Shown piece after piece: positions 43,485-51,208 of a stretch of 64,000 nucleotides of DNA (positions are counted from its first letter, which is position 1; every line of letters starts with the position of its first letter). Source of the stretch: Microbacterium lacus (GTDB lineage Bacteria > Actinomycetota > Actinomycetes > Actinomycetales > Microbacteriaceae); assembly GCF_039531105.1 (NCBI RefSeq), contig NZ_BAAAPK010000001.1, forward strand, positions 3,197,915-3,261,914. Direction: 5' to 3'. The notes beneath the pieces are model-generated. The model did no database searches, had not been told where the DNA came from, and was given only the letters and a program-made list of their open reading frames with translations. A program made the position numbers and the translations under genes.

Positions 43485-44786
43485 GTGACCGACGTGCTTC
43501 TCACAGCCAGACTGCAGCGGATTCTGCATCGCACCAGACATGCGGTGGCTTCCCCGGCACGCACCCCGCGCATGGCCGTGGTGATCGGGCGTCTCCTCGC
43601 GGTGGCGTTCCTGATCTGCTTCGGCACGGGGCTGTACAGCCATCTGCTGCAGAACCCGCTTCCGTGGGTGACGTTCCCCACCCGGCCGGTGTGGATCTAC
43701 CAGGTCACGCAGGGCGTGCACATCACCGCGGGGATCGCGTGCTTCCCGCTGCTGTTCGCCAAGCTCTTCGCGGTCTTCCCCGAGCTCTTCCAGCACCCGC
43801 CGGTGCGCTCGCTCGCTCACTTCCTCGAGCGCGTCTCGATCGCGGTGTTCGTCGCCGCCTCGCTCATGCTGATCACGACCGGCTTGCTCAACACGTATCA
43901 GCTCTATGCGATCTTCGGCTTCTCCTTCCGGTTGACGCACTACGCCCTGTCCTGGATCGTCGTCGGCTCGCTCGCGGTCCACATCGGCGTCAAACTCCCC
44001 GTCATCGCCCGCTTCTGGCGCAGAGGGGATGCCGAGGCGACTCTCGAGACGCAGCCCGATCCGGATGCCGGATCCGAGGTGCCCGACGAGTTGCAGCGAC
44101 GGACCGGCTGGGGCCCGGACCACGGGGTCACCGGGCGGCTGTTCGCCTGGATCGACCGGAGCCCTGCGGTGCGCGAACCTCGCGCGGCCGACCAGACCCG
44201 CCGAGGATTCCTCACGACCGTGGCGGTCGCGACCGGGCTCGTCGTGACCACGACGGCCGGTCAGTCGTTCCGTGTGTTCGAACCGTTCAACGTCTTCGCG
44301 CCGCGCCGACGCGGGGTCGGCCCGCAGATGCTCCCCGTCAATCGCACTGCGGAGGCCGCGGGCGTCCTCGAGAGCGCGACGGCCCCGGACTGGACCCTGA
44401 CGGTCGTCAACGGACCGGTGCGGGAGGTCTACACGCGCTCGCGTCTGCGTGCGATGCCCCAGCATGACGCCGTCCTGCCGATCGCGTGCGTGGAGGGGTG
44501 GAGTCAGGACGCTGCGTGGCGGGGACCGCGCCTGCGCGATCTGCTGGACTCGGTGGGAGCCGCCGGCGACGCGCACCTGCGGATCACGAGCCTGCAGACG
44601 CGCGGCGGTTTCGCCGTCACCCAGATGCAGCCCGAGTTCGCGCGCGACCCTCTCACGCTCGTCGCCCTCGAGCTCTTCGGCGAGGAGCTCGACATCGACC
44701 ACGGCTTCCCGGCTCGCCTCATCGCCCCAGGCAGACCCGGCGTGTTGCAGACCAAGTGGCTCAGCACGATCGAGGTGATCGCGTGA
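43485..44786 (+). CDS. Membrane-anchored molybdopterin-dependent oxidoreductase, sulfite-oxidase fold (433 aa)
   Basis: Residues about 30-185 hold four helices resembling a cytochrome b561-like anchor (VIGRLLAVAFLICFGTGLYS; LTHYALSWIVVGSLAVHIG) with His residues that could bind haem. Residues about 240-433 form the molybdenum-cofactor domain, with the cysteine ligand near residue 335 in IACVEGWSQDAAWRG and a preceding twin-Arg-like segment TRRGFLTTVAVATG. GTG 43485 is the start with GGGGG nearby; GTG 43494 is possible. The next gene overlaps by GTGA. Such fusions are common in actinobacteria; the substrate is unknown. Confidence 0.88.
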   Translation: MTDVLLTARLQRILHRTRHAVASPARTPRMAVVIGRLLAVAFLICFGTGLYSHLLQNPLPWVTFPTRPVWIYQVTQGVHITAGIACFPLLFAKLFAVFPELFQHPPVRSLAHFLERVSIAVFVAASLMLITTGLLNTYQLYAIFGFSFRLTHYALSWIVVGSLAVHIGVKLPVIARFWRRGDAEATLETQPDPDAGSEVPDELQRRTGWGPDHGVTGRLFAWIDRSPAVREPRAADQTRRGFLTTVAVATGLVVTTTAGQSFRVFEPFNVFAPRRRGVGPQMLPVNRTAEAAGVLESATAPDWTLTVVNGPVREVYTRSRLRAMPQHDAVLPIACVEGWSQDAAWRGPRLRDLLDSVGAAGDAHLRITSLQTRGGFAVTQMQPEFARDPLTLVALELFGEELDIDHGFPARLIAPGRPGVLQTKWLSTIEVIA

Positions 44787-45262
44787 CGCCCGCGTCCCCG
44801 CCGTCGCGGGCGCCCCGCACGTGGAGGCTCCTCACGGTGGATGACGTCCGCGCGGTCCTCATCGGGCTCGGCATCCTCAGCATGCTCGTCGGATGCCTCG
44901 TACTGATCAACGACATTCCGCCCCGCCAGTACCCGGCCATCCTCACGTGGCTCGTCCTCGTCCTCGTGGTGCACGATGTCGTCATCGCCGGGGCGGTCTT
45001 CGCGCTGGCGATCGCCGGCCGCCGGGCGGAGGGTCGCGTGCCGCATGGCACGATCCTGCTCTTCCAGGCAGCGGTGGCCACCGGCGGTCTCCTGGCGCTT
45101 CTGGTCGCGCCCGAGATCGCGAAGCAGGCGATCGGGACGGCCAATCCGAGCGTCCTGCCGCTGGACTACGGCCTGAACCTGGCGATCCTGCTCATCGCTC
45201 TGCTGCTGGCCGCCGTCGGAGCGAGCGTGCTCCAGGCGGCGATCAGCAGGCGGCGGCGCTGA
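44783..45262 (+). CDS. Small four-helix membrane protein (159 aa)
   Basis: I do not recognise the family. After a short Pro-rich N terminus there are four hydrophobic segments, beginning RAVLIGLGILSMLVGCLVLI and ending LAILLIALLLAAVGASVLQAA. GTG 44783 overlaps the stop of the molybdopterin oxidoreductase, so it is probably a partner, for example a membrane or electron-transfer subunit; no haem or iron-sulfur ligand motif is clear. Its last codons lie in a 17-bp tandem repeat that continues past the stop. Confidence 0.82.
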   Translation: MTPASPPSRAPRTWRLLTVDDVRAVLIGLGILSMLVGCLVLINDIPPRQYPAILTWLVLVLVVHDVVIAGAVFALAIAGRRAEGRVPHGTILLFQAAVATGGLLALLVAPEIAKQAIGTANPSVLPLDYGLNLAILLIALLLAAVGASVLQAAISRRRR

Positions 45263-45295
45263 GCAGGCGGCGGCGCTGAGCAGGCGGCGGCGCTG
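45245..45295. repeat. Three perfect 17-bp tandem repeats at a gene end
   Basis: AGCAGGCGGCGGCGCTG occurs three times in a row at 45245-45261, 45262-45278 and 45279-45295. The stop codon of the small membrane protein uses the junction of the first and second copies. Each added copy creates another in-register TGA or extends downstream sequence. A small CCGCTG/CAGCGG hairpin follows at 45296-45310, between convergent genes. Confidence 0.92.
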
Positions 45296-45303
45296 CCGCT
45301 GAT

Positions 45304-45981
45304 TCAGCGGGCGCGGCCGGGTGTGCGCACCTGGACGAAGCGGCGGTCGCCCGCCGCCCAGGCACCGGCGGCGATGAACCCGCATTCGAGGGCGAGTCGC
45401 ACGAGCGGCACGGCTCCGATGCGCGCCCAGGGGAAGACGCCGCTTTCCCGTCCGTCCTCGGCCACGGCGGTGTAGACCGCGCTCTCGTCCAGTTCGGGGT
45501 CCCGGTCGACCTCCACCAGGACCACACCGCCCGGCGCGAGGAGCTCGCCGCACCGCTCGAGGAGGGTCCGCGGGTCACCCCCGATCCCGATGTTCCCGTC
45601 CATGAGCAGGATGCTCGCCCAGCTGCCTTCCAGAGGCAGCCGCTCGAAGACCGAACGACGCAGCACCGGCGTGCCGTCGGCCGCCGCATGGCGTGCGGCG
45701 TGCGCGGAGATGTCGACGCCCAGTGCGGCGAGCCCGATCTCTTCGGCGGCGCGCACCATGCGGCCCGGGCCGCAGCCGACGTCCAGGAGCGGCCCGGAGA
45801 GCCCGGTGAGGACGTCGCGATCGGTGACGTTGGCCGGGGCCCGCCACTCCGTGACATCCACGTGCAGCGTCGGAGACGCATCACCCACCCTCCGCAGCGC
45901 GAGCCGGCCGCCCTCGGCCGCGCGCAGCAGGAGCGCGTACGGCTCGTCTCCCCCCGCCCCGAAGGCGACCACGGCGCTCAT
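45304..45981 (-). CDS. SAM-dependent class I methyltransferase (225 aa)
   Basis: Rossmann methyltransferase with motif I LLDVGCGPGRMV near residue 65 and ALGVDISAHAAR after strand 2; LLMDGNIGIGGDP marks the post-II region. ATG 45981 overlaps the stop of the preceding glycosyltransferase (ATGA). It ends a three-gene operon: family-2 glycosyltransferase, DUF2064 glycosyltransferase, methyltransferase. It probably methylates the sugar product or its acceptor; the target is not known. Confidence 0.88.
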   Translation of the reverse strand: MSAVVAFGAGGDEPYALLLRAAEGGRLALRRVGDASPTLHVDVTEWRAPANVTDRDVLTGLSGPLLDVGCGPGRMVRAAEEIGLAALGVDISAHAARHAAADGTPVLRRSVFERLPLEGSWASILLMDGNIGIGGDPRTLLERCGELLAPGGVVLVEVDRDPELDESAVYTAVAEDGRESGVFPWARIGAVPLVRLALECGFIAAGAWAAGDRRFVQVRTPGRAR

Positions 45982-46592
45982 GCGGCGCTCCGGCGTGCCG
46001 ACGCGGCGGCGACGGCGCGCGCGAATCGCGACTGCGGGACAAGCGCCGCCACCTCCTGCGCGTCACCGGCCTCGTCGACGTCACGCAGCACCGACGCCTC
46101 CCTCACTGAAAGTCCTGCGCGCTCGAGCGCGGCGCGCTGCAGAGCCCCGGTGTCGGCGCGCGACATCGGCACACCCCGCACGACATCGCCGCACGGCTGA
46201 CGCATGCCCAGCATCCAGAACCCGCCGTCCGCAGCCATGCCGATGACGGCATCCGTCTCGACGGGCCAGACGAGGTCCGCGACCCTCACCTGCGGGGTGT
46301 CCATGCCGATCAGGAGCGTGGGCTCGTCGAGGATGTCGAAGAGCGCGGCGATGCGTTCGTCCAAGCTCCCCTGCCGCTGCGGGATCACCTCGAAGCCGGC
46401 CGGGCATGTGCCGTCCGGCTCGCCGTCGAAGTAGAGGATGCGCCGGGCGGCGAGCGATGCGACGGTCGCCAACGTGTCGGCGAGGCTGGCCGCAGCGATC
46501 TCGGCTGCCTCCTCCAGCGAGAACGGCGGACTCAGCCTGGTCTTGACCCTGCCCGGGATGCACGCCTTCGCGACCACCACCAGCGCCGTCAC
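45978..46592 (-). CDS. DUF2064 / TIGR04282-family glycosyltransferase-like protein (204 aa)
   Basis: Nucleotide-sugar-transferase-fold protein of the DUF2064 family, some members of which sit in arsenosugar gene clusters. Start VTALVVVAKACIPGRVKTRL is diagnostic; GMDTPQV and AVIGMAADGGFWMLGMRQP supply the usual Asp motifs. GTG 46592 overlaps the stop of the upstream glycosyltransferase. No radical-SAM ArsS gene is visible in this window, so an arsenosugar is not implied. Probably transfers a sugar or builds an activated sugar in the pathway. Confidence 0.85.
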   Translation of the reverse strand: MTALVVVAKACIPGRVKTRLSPPFSLEEAAEIAAASLADTLATVASLAARRILYFDGEPDGTCPAGFEVIPQRQGSLDERIAALFDILDEPTLLIGMDTPQVRVADLVWPVETDAVIGMAADGGFWMLGMRQPCGDVVRGVPMSRADTGALQRAALERAGLSVREASVLRDVDEAGDAQEVAALVPQSRFARAVAAASARRSAA

Positions 46593-47248
46593 GCCCGCGC
46601 CTCCCGCAGGATGCGGTTCATGTCGTGCACGGCGGTGAGCGTTCCGCGCACGGTCCCGGTCACTTTCGACCGCCCGATCCGCGGGGTGTAGGCGACCTCG
46701 GTCTCGACGATGCGCCAGCCGGCCGCCGCTGCACGCAGCACCATCTCGAGGGGATATCCGCTGCGGCGGTCGCGGAGATCGAGTCCACGCAGAGCATCGG
46801 TGCGTGCGACGCGCATCGGTCCGATGTCGGTGACCCGGACCCCGGTGAGCCGTCCGATCCGTCGGGAGAGGACTCCGTTGGCGATGCGGGCGTGCGCGGG
46901 CCACGCCGACCGCTTCGTGGGGATGCGACGGCCGAGGACGAGATCGGCGCCGTCGTCGAGCAGAGCAAGCAGCCGCGGCAGCTCGGCGGGATCCAGCGAG
47001 GCGTCTGCGTCGCAGACGGCGATCAGCGGGGCCCGGGCTGCCTCCACTCCCGCCGACACGGCCGCACCGAACCCGCGCCGGGACTCCGTGATCACCGTGG
47101 CGCCCGCGGCCCTCGCGACGTCCGCGGACCCGTCGGTGGATCCGTTGTCGACCACGATCGCACGGACGTTCGCCGGGACACGCTCGAGCACCCAGGGCAG
47201 CGCCGCCGCCTCATTCAGACACGGGAGCACGAGATCGACATCGGCCAT
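46589..47248 (-). CDS. Family 2 glycosyltransferase (219 aa)
   Basis: GT-A fold enzyme: VDLVLPCLNEAAALPWVL at the N terminus, VVDNGSTDGSADVA for nucleotide binding, and CDADASLDP as the DxD metal site. A C-terminal segment GYPLEMVLRAAAAGWRIVE matches dolichyl/polyprenyl-phosphate-type family members, but no membrane helices follow. ATG 47248 has no ribosome site; TACGTT 6 nt upstream supports a leaderless message. First gene of the operon under shared box B. Confidence 0.9.
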   Translation of the reverse strand: MADVDLVLPCLNEAAALPWVLERVPANVRAIVVDNGSTDGSADVARAAGATVITESRRGFGAAVSAGVEAARAPLIAVCDADASLDPAELPRLLALLDDGADLVLGRRIPTKRSAWPAHARIANGVLSRRIGRLTGVRVTDIGPMRVARTDALRGLDLRDRRSGYPLEMVLRAAAAGWRIVETEVAYTPRIGRSKVTGTVRGTLTAVHDMNRILREARA

Positions 47249-47254
47249 GCTCTG

Positions 47255-47308
47255 AACGTAGGCTCGCGGTCGGTCGCCGTCTCCGGGAAAGTCTTACGGA
47301 ACGCGGAC
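47255..47308 (-). promoter_or_regulatory. Shared box B (GTC-N6-CCGTAA) and leaderless -10
   Basis: Minus strand: GTC-CGCGTT-CCGTAA at 47308-47294, 45 nt before the ATG at 47248; TACGTT at 47260-47255 lies 6 nt before that ATG. It sits in the gap between the glycosyltransferase operon and the divergent two-component system. Confidence 0.7.
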
Positions 47309-47347
47309 GACTGCGGAGGACCCGGAGTCGCGGCCGGGCGCGAGGCG

Positions 47348-47353
47348 TACTGT
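47348..47353 (+). promoter_or_regulatory. -10 box of the response regulator gene, probably leaderless
   Basis: TACTGT at 47348-47353 stands 6 nt before the GTG at 47360; no ribosome-binding site is seen in between. Confidence 0.55.
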
Positions 47354-47359
47354 GTGCAT

Positions 47360-48094
47360 GTGATCGCAGAACCCTCGCGCACGCTGGGCAACGAGGACCT
47401 CATCGATCGTCGGATCCTCGTCGTCGATGACGACCCGACCGTCGCGGAGGTCGTCGGGCAGTACCTGCGTTCGTCCGGGTTCGTGGTCGACCGCGTCGCC
47501 GACGGCTTCGAGGCGATCGAGGCCGAGGCCCGCATCTCACCCGACCTCATCGTCTTGGACAGGATGCTGCCGGGCATCGACGGGATCGAGGCATGTCGCC
47601 GCATCCGGGCCACGAGCTCGACCCCGATCATCCTGCTGACCGCCCTCGGGAGCGAGGAGGAGAGGATCCGCGGCTTCGAGGCGGGCGCCGACGACTATCT
47701 CACCAAGCCCTTCTCGCCGCGTGAGCTGGTGCTGCGCGTGCAGTCCGTCCTGCGCCGCTCCCTCGGCGAGCACGCCCCCGAATCGGCCCTGGACCGCGGT
47801 CCGTTCCACATCGACCCGGCTGCGCGCGTGGCGAAGATGAACGGTGTGCTGCTGCCGCTGACGGTCAGGGAGTTCGATCTGCTCTCGTTCCTCGTGAAGC
47901 ACCCGCGCCAGGCGTTCAGTCGTGACGAGCTCTTGACCTCGGTGTGGGGGTGGACCTACGGAGACCTCTCGACGGTCACCGTGCACGTGCGCCGGCTGCG
48001 CGAGAAGATCGAGCCCGATCCCACGCAGCCGACCCTGCTGACGACGGTGTGGGGCGTGGGCTACCGACTGGACATCGGACGGGGGGACGCATGA
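47360..48094 (+). CDS. OmpR-family response regulator (244 aa)
   Basis: Receiver domain: acidic pocket VVDDDPTVAEVV, phospho-acceptor Asp in LIVLDRMLPGIDG, conserved Lys in YLTKPFSPRELV. C-terminal winged-helix DNA-binding domain: LTVREFDLLSFLVKHPRQ and VTVHVRRLREKIEPDP. GTG 47360 is chosen for its leaderless -10; GTG 47354 is the alternative. The stop overlaps the histidine kinase start (ATGA). Located between operons that share the GTC-N6-CCGTAA box, it is the best candidate for the activator of them. Confidence 0.94.
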   Translation: MIAEPSRTLGNEDLIDRRILVVDDDPTVAEVVGQYLRSSGFVVDRVADGFEAIEAEARISPDLIVLDRMLPGIDGIEACRRIRATSSTPIILLTALGSEEERIRGFEAGADDYLTKPFSPRELVLRVQSVLRRSLGEHAPESALDRGPFHIDPAARVAKMNGVLLPLTVREFDLLSFLVKHPRQAFSRDELLTSVWGWTYGDLSTVTVHVRRLREKIEPDPTQPTLLTTVWGVGYRLDIGRGDA

Positions 48095-49266
48095 GCTGGC
48101 CTGACCTCCTGCAAGTGGCGGGCCTGTCGCTCGCGATCACCCTGGCGATCGGCGGCGTCGCCGTCGCCGCGCTGTTCGTGCTGCGCCGGTCCTCGCTCGC
48201 CGTCCAGGTGTGCGTGCTCGTCTTTGCCGCAGTGCTCGCGGTGATCGCGAGCATGGTCGGTGCGTCGTGGCTCATGTTCATCTCCGCGCACGATCTGACC
48301 GTCGCCGTGAACGTCGCGGTGCTCTCCGGCGCCGTCTCGCTCGCCCTGGTGGCGGTCCTCGGCCTGGTCGTGGTGCGCAACACCCGGTCGCTCTCGCACG
48401 CGGCGCGCAGCATCGGCGCCGGGGAGCGCGTGGATGCCGTCGGGCCGCAGTCCGGCGCGGAGTTCCGGGCGCTGGCCGCCGAGCTGGTGGCCATGAGCAC
48501 GAAGCTCGCCGAGTCGCGCGAGCGCGAGCACCGCATCGAGGAGTCGCGGCGGGAACTGGTCGCGTGGATCGCCCACGACCTGCGCACGCCGCTGGCGGGG
48601 ATCATGTCGATGGCCGAAGCGCTCGAGGACGACCTGGCCACGGATCCGCAGCGCTACCACCGGCAGATGCGCGAGCAGGTCTCCCGGCTGTCCGCCATGG
48701 TGGACGACCTGTTCGAGCTGTCGAAGATCGACTCGGGAACCCTCCGCCTGAGCCTGCAGGACGTGTCCCTGTACGACGTCATCTCGGACACGGTCGCGGA
48801 GCTGCGACCCGTCTCCCAGGGCCACGAGATCCGGATCGAGGCGGGGCTGGACAACGACGCCGTCGTCCACGCCGATCCGCGGGAGCTGTCGCGGGCGATA
48901 TCCAATCTCCTGCTCAACGCGATTCAGCACACCCCCGCCGGATCGCCCATCACCGTCGCCGCATCGGTCGTCGAAGGACGCGCCTCGGTCACCGTGATCG
49001 ACACGGGCGGCGGAATCGACGAGGACGACCTGCATCGCGTGTTCGACCCGGGCTGGCGCGGAGTCCCGGCGCGGACCCCCGAGCAGCATCCGCACAGCAT
49101 CAGCGGCCCGCTGCGCTCCAGCGGCGCGGGACTCGGCCTTGCGATCGTCCGCGGCATCGCCACGGCGCACCAGGGCGAGGTGACCGTCCAGAACGTCGCG
49201 GGCGGATGCCGCTTCGACCTGATCCTGCCGAGCGTCACGCACGGTCGCGAGGAGTCCTTCGCCTGA
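48091..49266 (+). CDS. Sensor histidine kinase (391 aa)
   Basis: Two N-terminal membrane segments pairs (LSLAITLAIGGVAVAALFVL; VNVAVLSGAVSLALVAVLGL) with almost no extracytoplasmic loop, then a HAMP-like linker (NTRSLSHAARSIGAGER). Phospho-acceptor His is in WIAHDLRTPLAGI; the ATPase domain has NLLLNAIQHTPAG (N box), DTGGGIDEDDL (G1) and SSGAGLGLAIVRG (G2). The lack of a sensor loop suggests it detects a membrane or intracellular signal. Partner of the coupled response regulator. It ends 1 nt from the convergent epimerase gene. Confidence 0.94.
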   Translation: MSWPDLLQVAGLSLAITLAIGGVAVAALFVLRRSSLAVQVCVLVFAAVLAVIASMVGASWLMFISAHDLTVAVNVAVLSGAVSLALVAVLGLVVVRNTRSLSHAARSIGAGERVDAVGPQSGAEFRALAAELVAMSTKLAESREREHRIEESRRELVAWIAHDLRTPLAGIMSMAEALEDDLATDPQRYHRQMREQVSRLSAMVDDLFELSKIDSGTLRLSLQDVSLYDVISDTVAELRPVSQGHEIRIEAGLDNDAVVHADPRELSRAISNLLLNAIQHTPAGSPITVAASVVEGRASVTVIDTGGGIDEDDLHRVFDPGWRGVPARTPEQHPHSISGPLRSSGAGLGLAIVRGIATAHQGEVTVQNVAGGCRFDLILPSVTHGREESFA

Positions 49267-49267
49267 C

Positions 49268-50314
49268 TCAGCCGCGCAGCGGCGCCCGGGCGAACTCCCG
49301 CATCCCGTCGGCGACGCTCACCGTCGGCATCCACCCGAGTTCCACACGCGCGCGAGCGGAGTCGGCCGTGATGTGACGGACATCGCCGGCGCGATACTGC
49401 CCGGTCACCACAGGAGCGGGGCCGCCGTGTGCGCGGGAGAGCTGGTCGGCGACGTCGAGGATCGTGGTCACCACGCCGGATCCGATGTTGAACGCCCGTG
49501 CATCCGAACCGGCACCGGCGGTCCACTCGAGCGCCGCGATGTTCGCCCCGGCGATGTCATCGACGTGGATGAAGTCGCGCCGTTGACCGCCGTCCTCGAA
49601 CACCCGCGGCGCGTCGCCGCGCTCGAGCGCGGACCGGAAGATCGCCGCGACCCCGGCATAGGGCGTGTCCCGCGGCATGCCGGGGCCGTAGACGTTGTGG
49701 TAGCGGAGCATCGCCGCACGCCCACCGGTCTCGGCCGCCCAGACCCGGACGAGCTGCTCCTGCGCGAGCTTGGAGACGGCGTAGAGGCTGCGTGGGTCCA
49801 GCGGCGCATCCTCGCGCGTCATCTCCGGCATCAGGGACTCGCCCGTCTCCGGGTCGCGCGGCTCGAACATCCCGGCACGCAGGTCCGCCTCGTGCCGCGG
49901 CCCCGGCCGCACGAGGCCGCGCGGCCCGGCGTACCGACCCTCGCCGTAGACCACCATCGACGAGGCCAGGACCAGCCGGCGAACGTCCGCGCGGCGCAGG
50001 GCGGCGATCAGCTCTCCGGTGCCCACGACGTTGATCCGCATGTAGGCGGGCGCGTCGGACACGTCCACGCCCATGCCCACTTTCGCCGCCTGGTGGCTCA
50101 CCACCTCGACGCCGTCCAGAGCGGCATCGAGCGCGGCGGGGTCCGTGACGTCGCCGCGGACGAACTCGACTCCGGCGACGGCCGCCGGCGCGGAGGCGTG
50201 GACCTCCGGCGACAGGGAGTCCAGCACGCGAACGGTCCATCCCTCTGCGAGCGCCGCCGACGCGACGCGCGAGCCGATGAAGCCCGCTCCCCCGGTGACC
50301 AGCAGCACGCTCAC
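49268..50314 (-). CDS. NAD-dependent epimerase/dehydratase (348 aa)
   Basis: Extended SDR acting on nucleotide sugars. Cofactor loop VTGGAGFIGSRVA at residues 6-18, NVVGTGELIAAL, catalytic Tyr-Lys in SLYAVSKLAQEQL, and RYHNVYGPGMPRDTPYAG as the substrate side. GTG 50314 overlaps the stop of the nucleoside phosphorylase (GTGA). It is probably a UDP-glucose/dTDP-sugar epimerase that makes the donor for the glycosyltransferases at 45978-47248, but the specificity cannot be read. Confidence 0.9.
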   Translation of the reverse strand: MSVLLVTGGAGFIGSRVASAALAEGWTVRVLDSLSPEVHASAPAAVAGVEFVRGDVTDPAALDAALDGVEVVSHQAAKVGMGVDVSDAPAYMRINVVGTGELIAALRRADVRRLVLASSMVVYGEGRYAGPRGLVRPGPRHEADLRAGMFEPRDPETGESLMPEMTREDAPLDPRSLYAVSKLAQEQLVRVWAAETGGRAAMLRYHNVYGPGMPRDTPYAGVAAIFRSALERGDAPRVFEDGGQRRDFIHVDDIAGANIAALEWTAGAGSDARAFNIGSGVVTTILDVADQLSRAHGGPAPVVTGQYRAGDVRHITADSARARVELGWMPTVSVADGMREFARAPLRG

Positions 50315-51117
50315 CGGCTGCGGCCCGCCATCACCCCGGCGACCGCATCCCGGTCGATCAGCTCACGCGCGACGTAGTCCCGCGGGACGGACGCCGCGAT
50401 CCGTGCGATCGCCGAGATCAATCGGGGTCGCGCCTCGGCCAGGCGGGCGAAGACCGTCTCCGCGGTCACGGCCTCCTCCGCCGTCTCGCCGCTGTCCACG
50501 TCGGTCACCAGGCACAGCGCCACCATGTCGATCCCCAGCTCCGCGGCGAGCGCCGCTTCGGGGTAGAGGGTCATGTTGACGAGGTCGATCCCGGCGGTGC
50601 GGTTGATCGTCGACTCGGCGCGGGTGGAGAACCTCGGCCCCTGGATCACGAGCACGGTCGCACCGTCCACGAGCTCCGGACACGACTGCAGCGCGAGCTC
50701 GCGCAGACGGGACCCGAACGGGTCGGAGAAGGGCAGGTGACGCACCGTGGAGCCGTCGAAGTACGAATCCCGCCGACCCCACGTCCGGTCCACGAGCTGA
50801 TCGGGCACCGCGATCGTGCCGACCGGAAGAGCCGGGTTCAGGGATCCGACGGCGGCGGTCGAGATCAGCGCGCGCACCCCGAGCGAGGCGAGCGCCCAGA
50901 TCGTCGAGCGCGCCGGGATCAGGTGGGGCGGAACGGAGTGGTCGGCTCCGTGCCGCGGAAGGAACAGGATCTCCCGACCGCCGAGCTCTCCCGAGGTGAG
51001 GACGACGGTGTCACCGAAAGGCGTCGCGACCTCGACGCGCTCGGACGGACCGTCGAAGAGCTCGTAGAGACCCGACCCACCGATGACGGCGACGGCTGGA
51101 GAAGAGGCGTTGTCCAC
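50311..51117 (-). CDS. S-methyl-5'-thioadenosine / purine nucleoside phosphorylase (268 aa)
   Basis: Phosphorolysis of methylthioadenosine or related nucleosides. Phosphate loop VIGGSGLYEL at 11-20, FLPRHGADHSVPPH near residue 52, STAAVGSLNPALPVGTI, IQGPRFSTRAES, and the purine/ribose site NMTLYPEAALAAELGI. The usual MNxT motif of MTA phosphorylases is present as VNMTLYPEA. GTG 51117 lacks a ribosome site; CACTGT 6 nt upstream and shared box C further up indicate a leaderless co-regulated message. Position in a sugar-biosynthesis operon rather than with methionine-salvage genes suggests removal of a nucleoside by-product of the pathway. Confidence 0.88.
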   Translation of the reverse strand: MDNASSPAVAVIGGSGLYELFDGPSERVEVATPFGDTVVLTSGELGGREILFLPRHGADHSVPPHLIPARSTIWALASLGVRALISTAAVGSLNPALPVGTIAVPDQLVDRTWGRRDSYFDGSTVRHLPFSDPFGSRLRELALQSCPELVDGATVLVIQGPRFSTRAESTINRTAGIDLVNMTLYPEAALAAELGIDMVALCLVTDVDSGETAEEAVTAETVFARLAEARPRLISAIARIAASVPRDYVARELIDRDAVAGVMAGRSR

Positions 51118-51123
51118 TCTTCG

Positions 51124-51177
51124 ACAGTGCCACCGCGTCGTACCGCGGCACAGCCGCGATCCTTACGGTTCGATGAC
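51124..51177 (-). promoter_or_regulatory. Shared box C (GTC-N6-CCGTAA) and leaderless -10
   Basis: Minus strand: GTC-ATCGAA-CCGTAA at 51177-51163, 45 nt before the GTG at 51117; CACTGT at 51129-51124 lies 6 nt before that GTG. Same geometry as boxes A and B. Confidence 0.7.
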
Positions 51178-51208
51178 CGATCGCGGCGGAGCCCGCGAAG
51201 GAGTGCGC

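Noticed and set aside
45978..46592. Arsenosugar biosynthesis gene
   Set aside because: The DUF2064 family occurs in arsenosugar clusters, but no radical-SAM ArsS or ArsM gene is present here.
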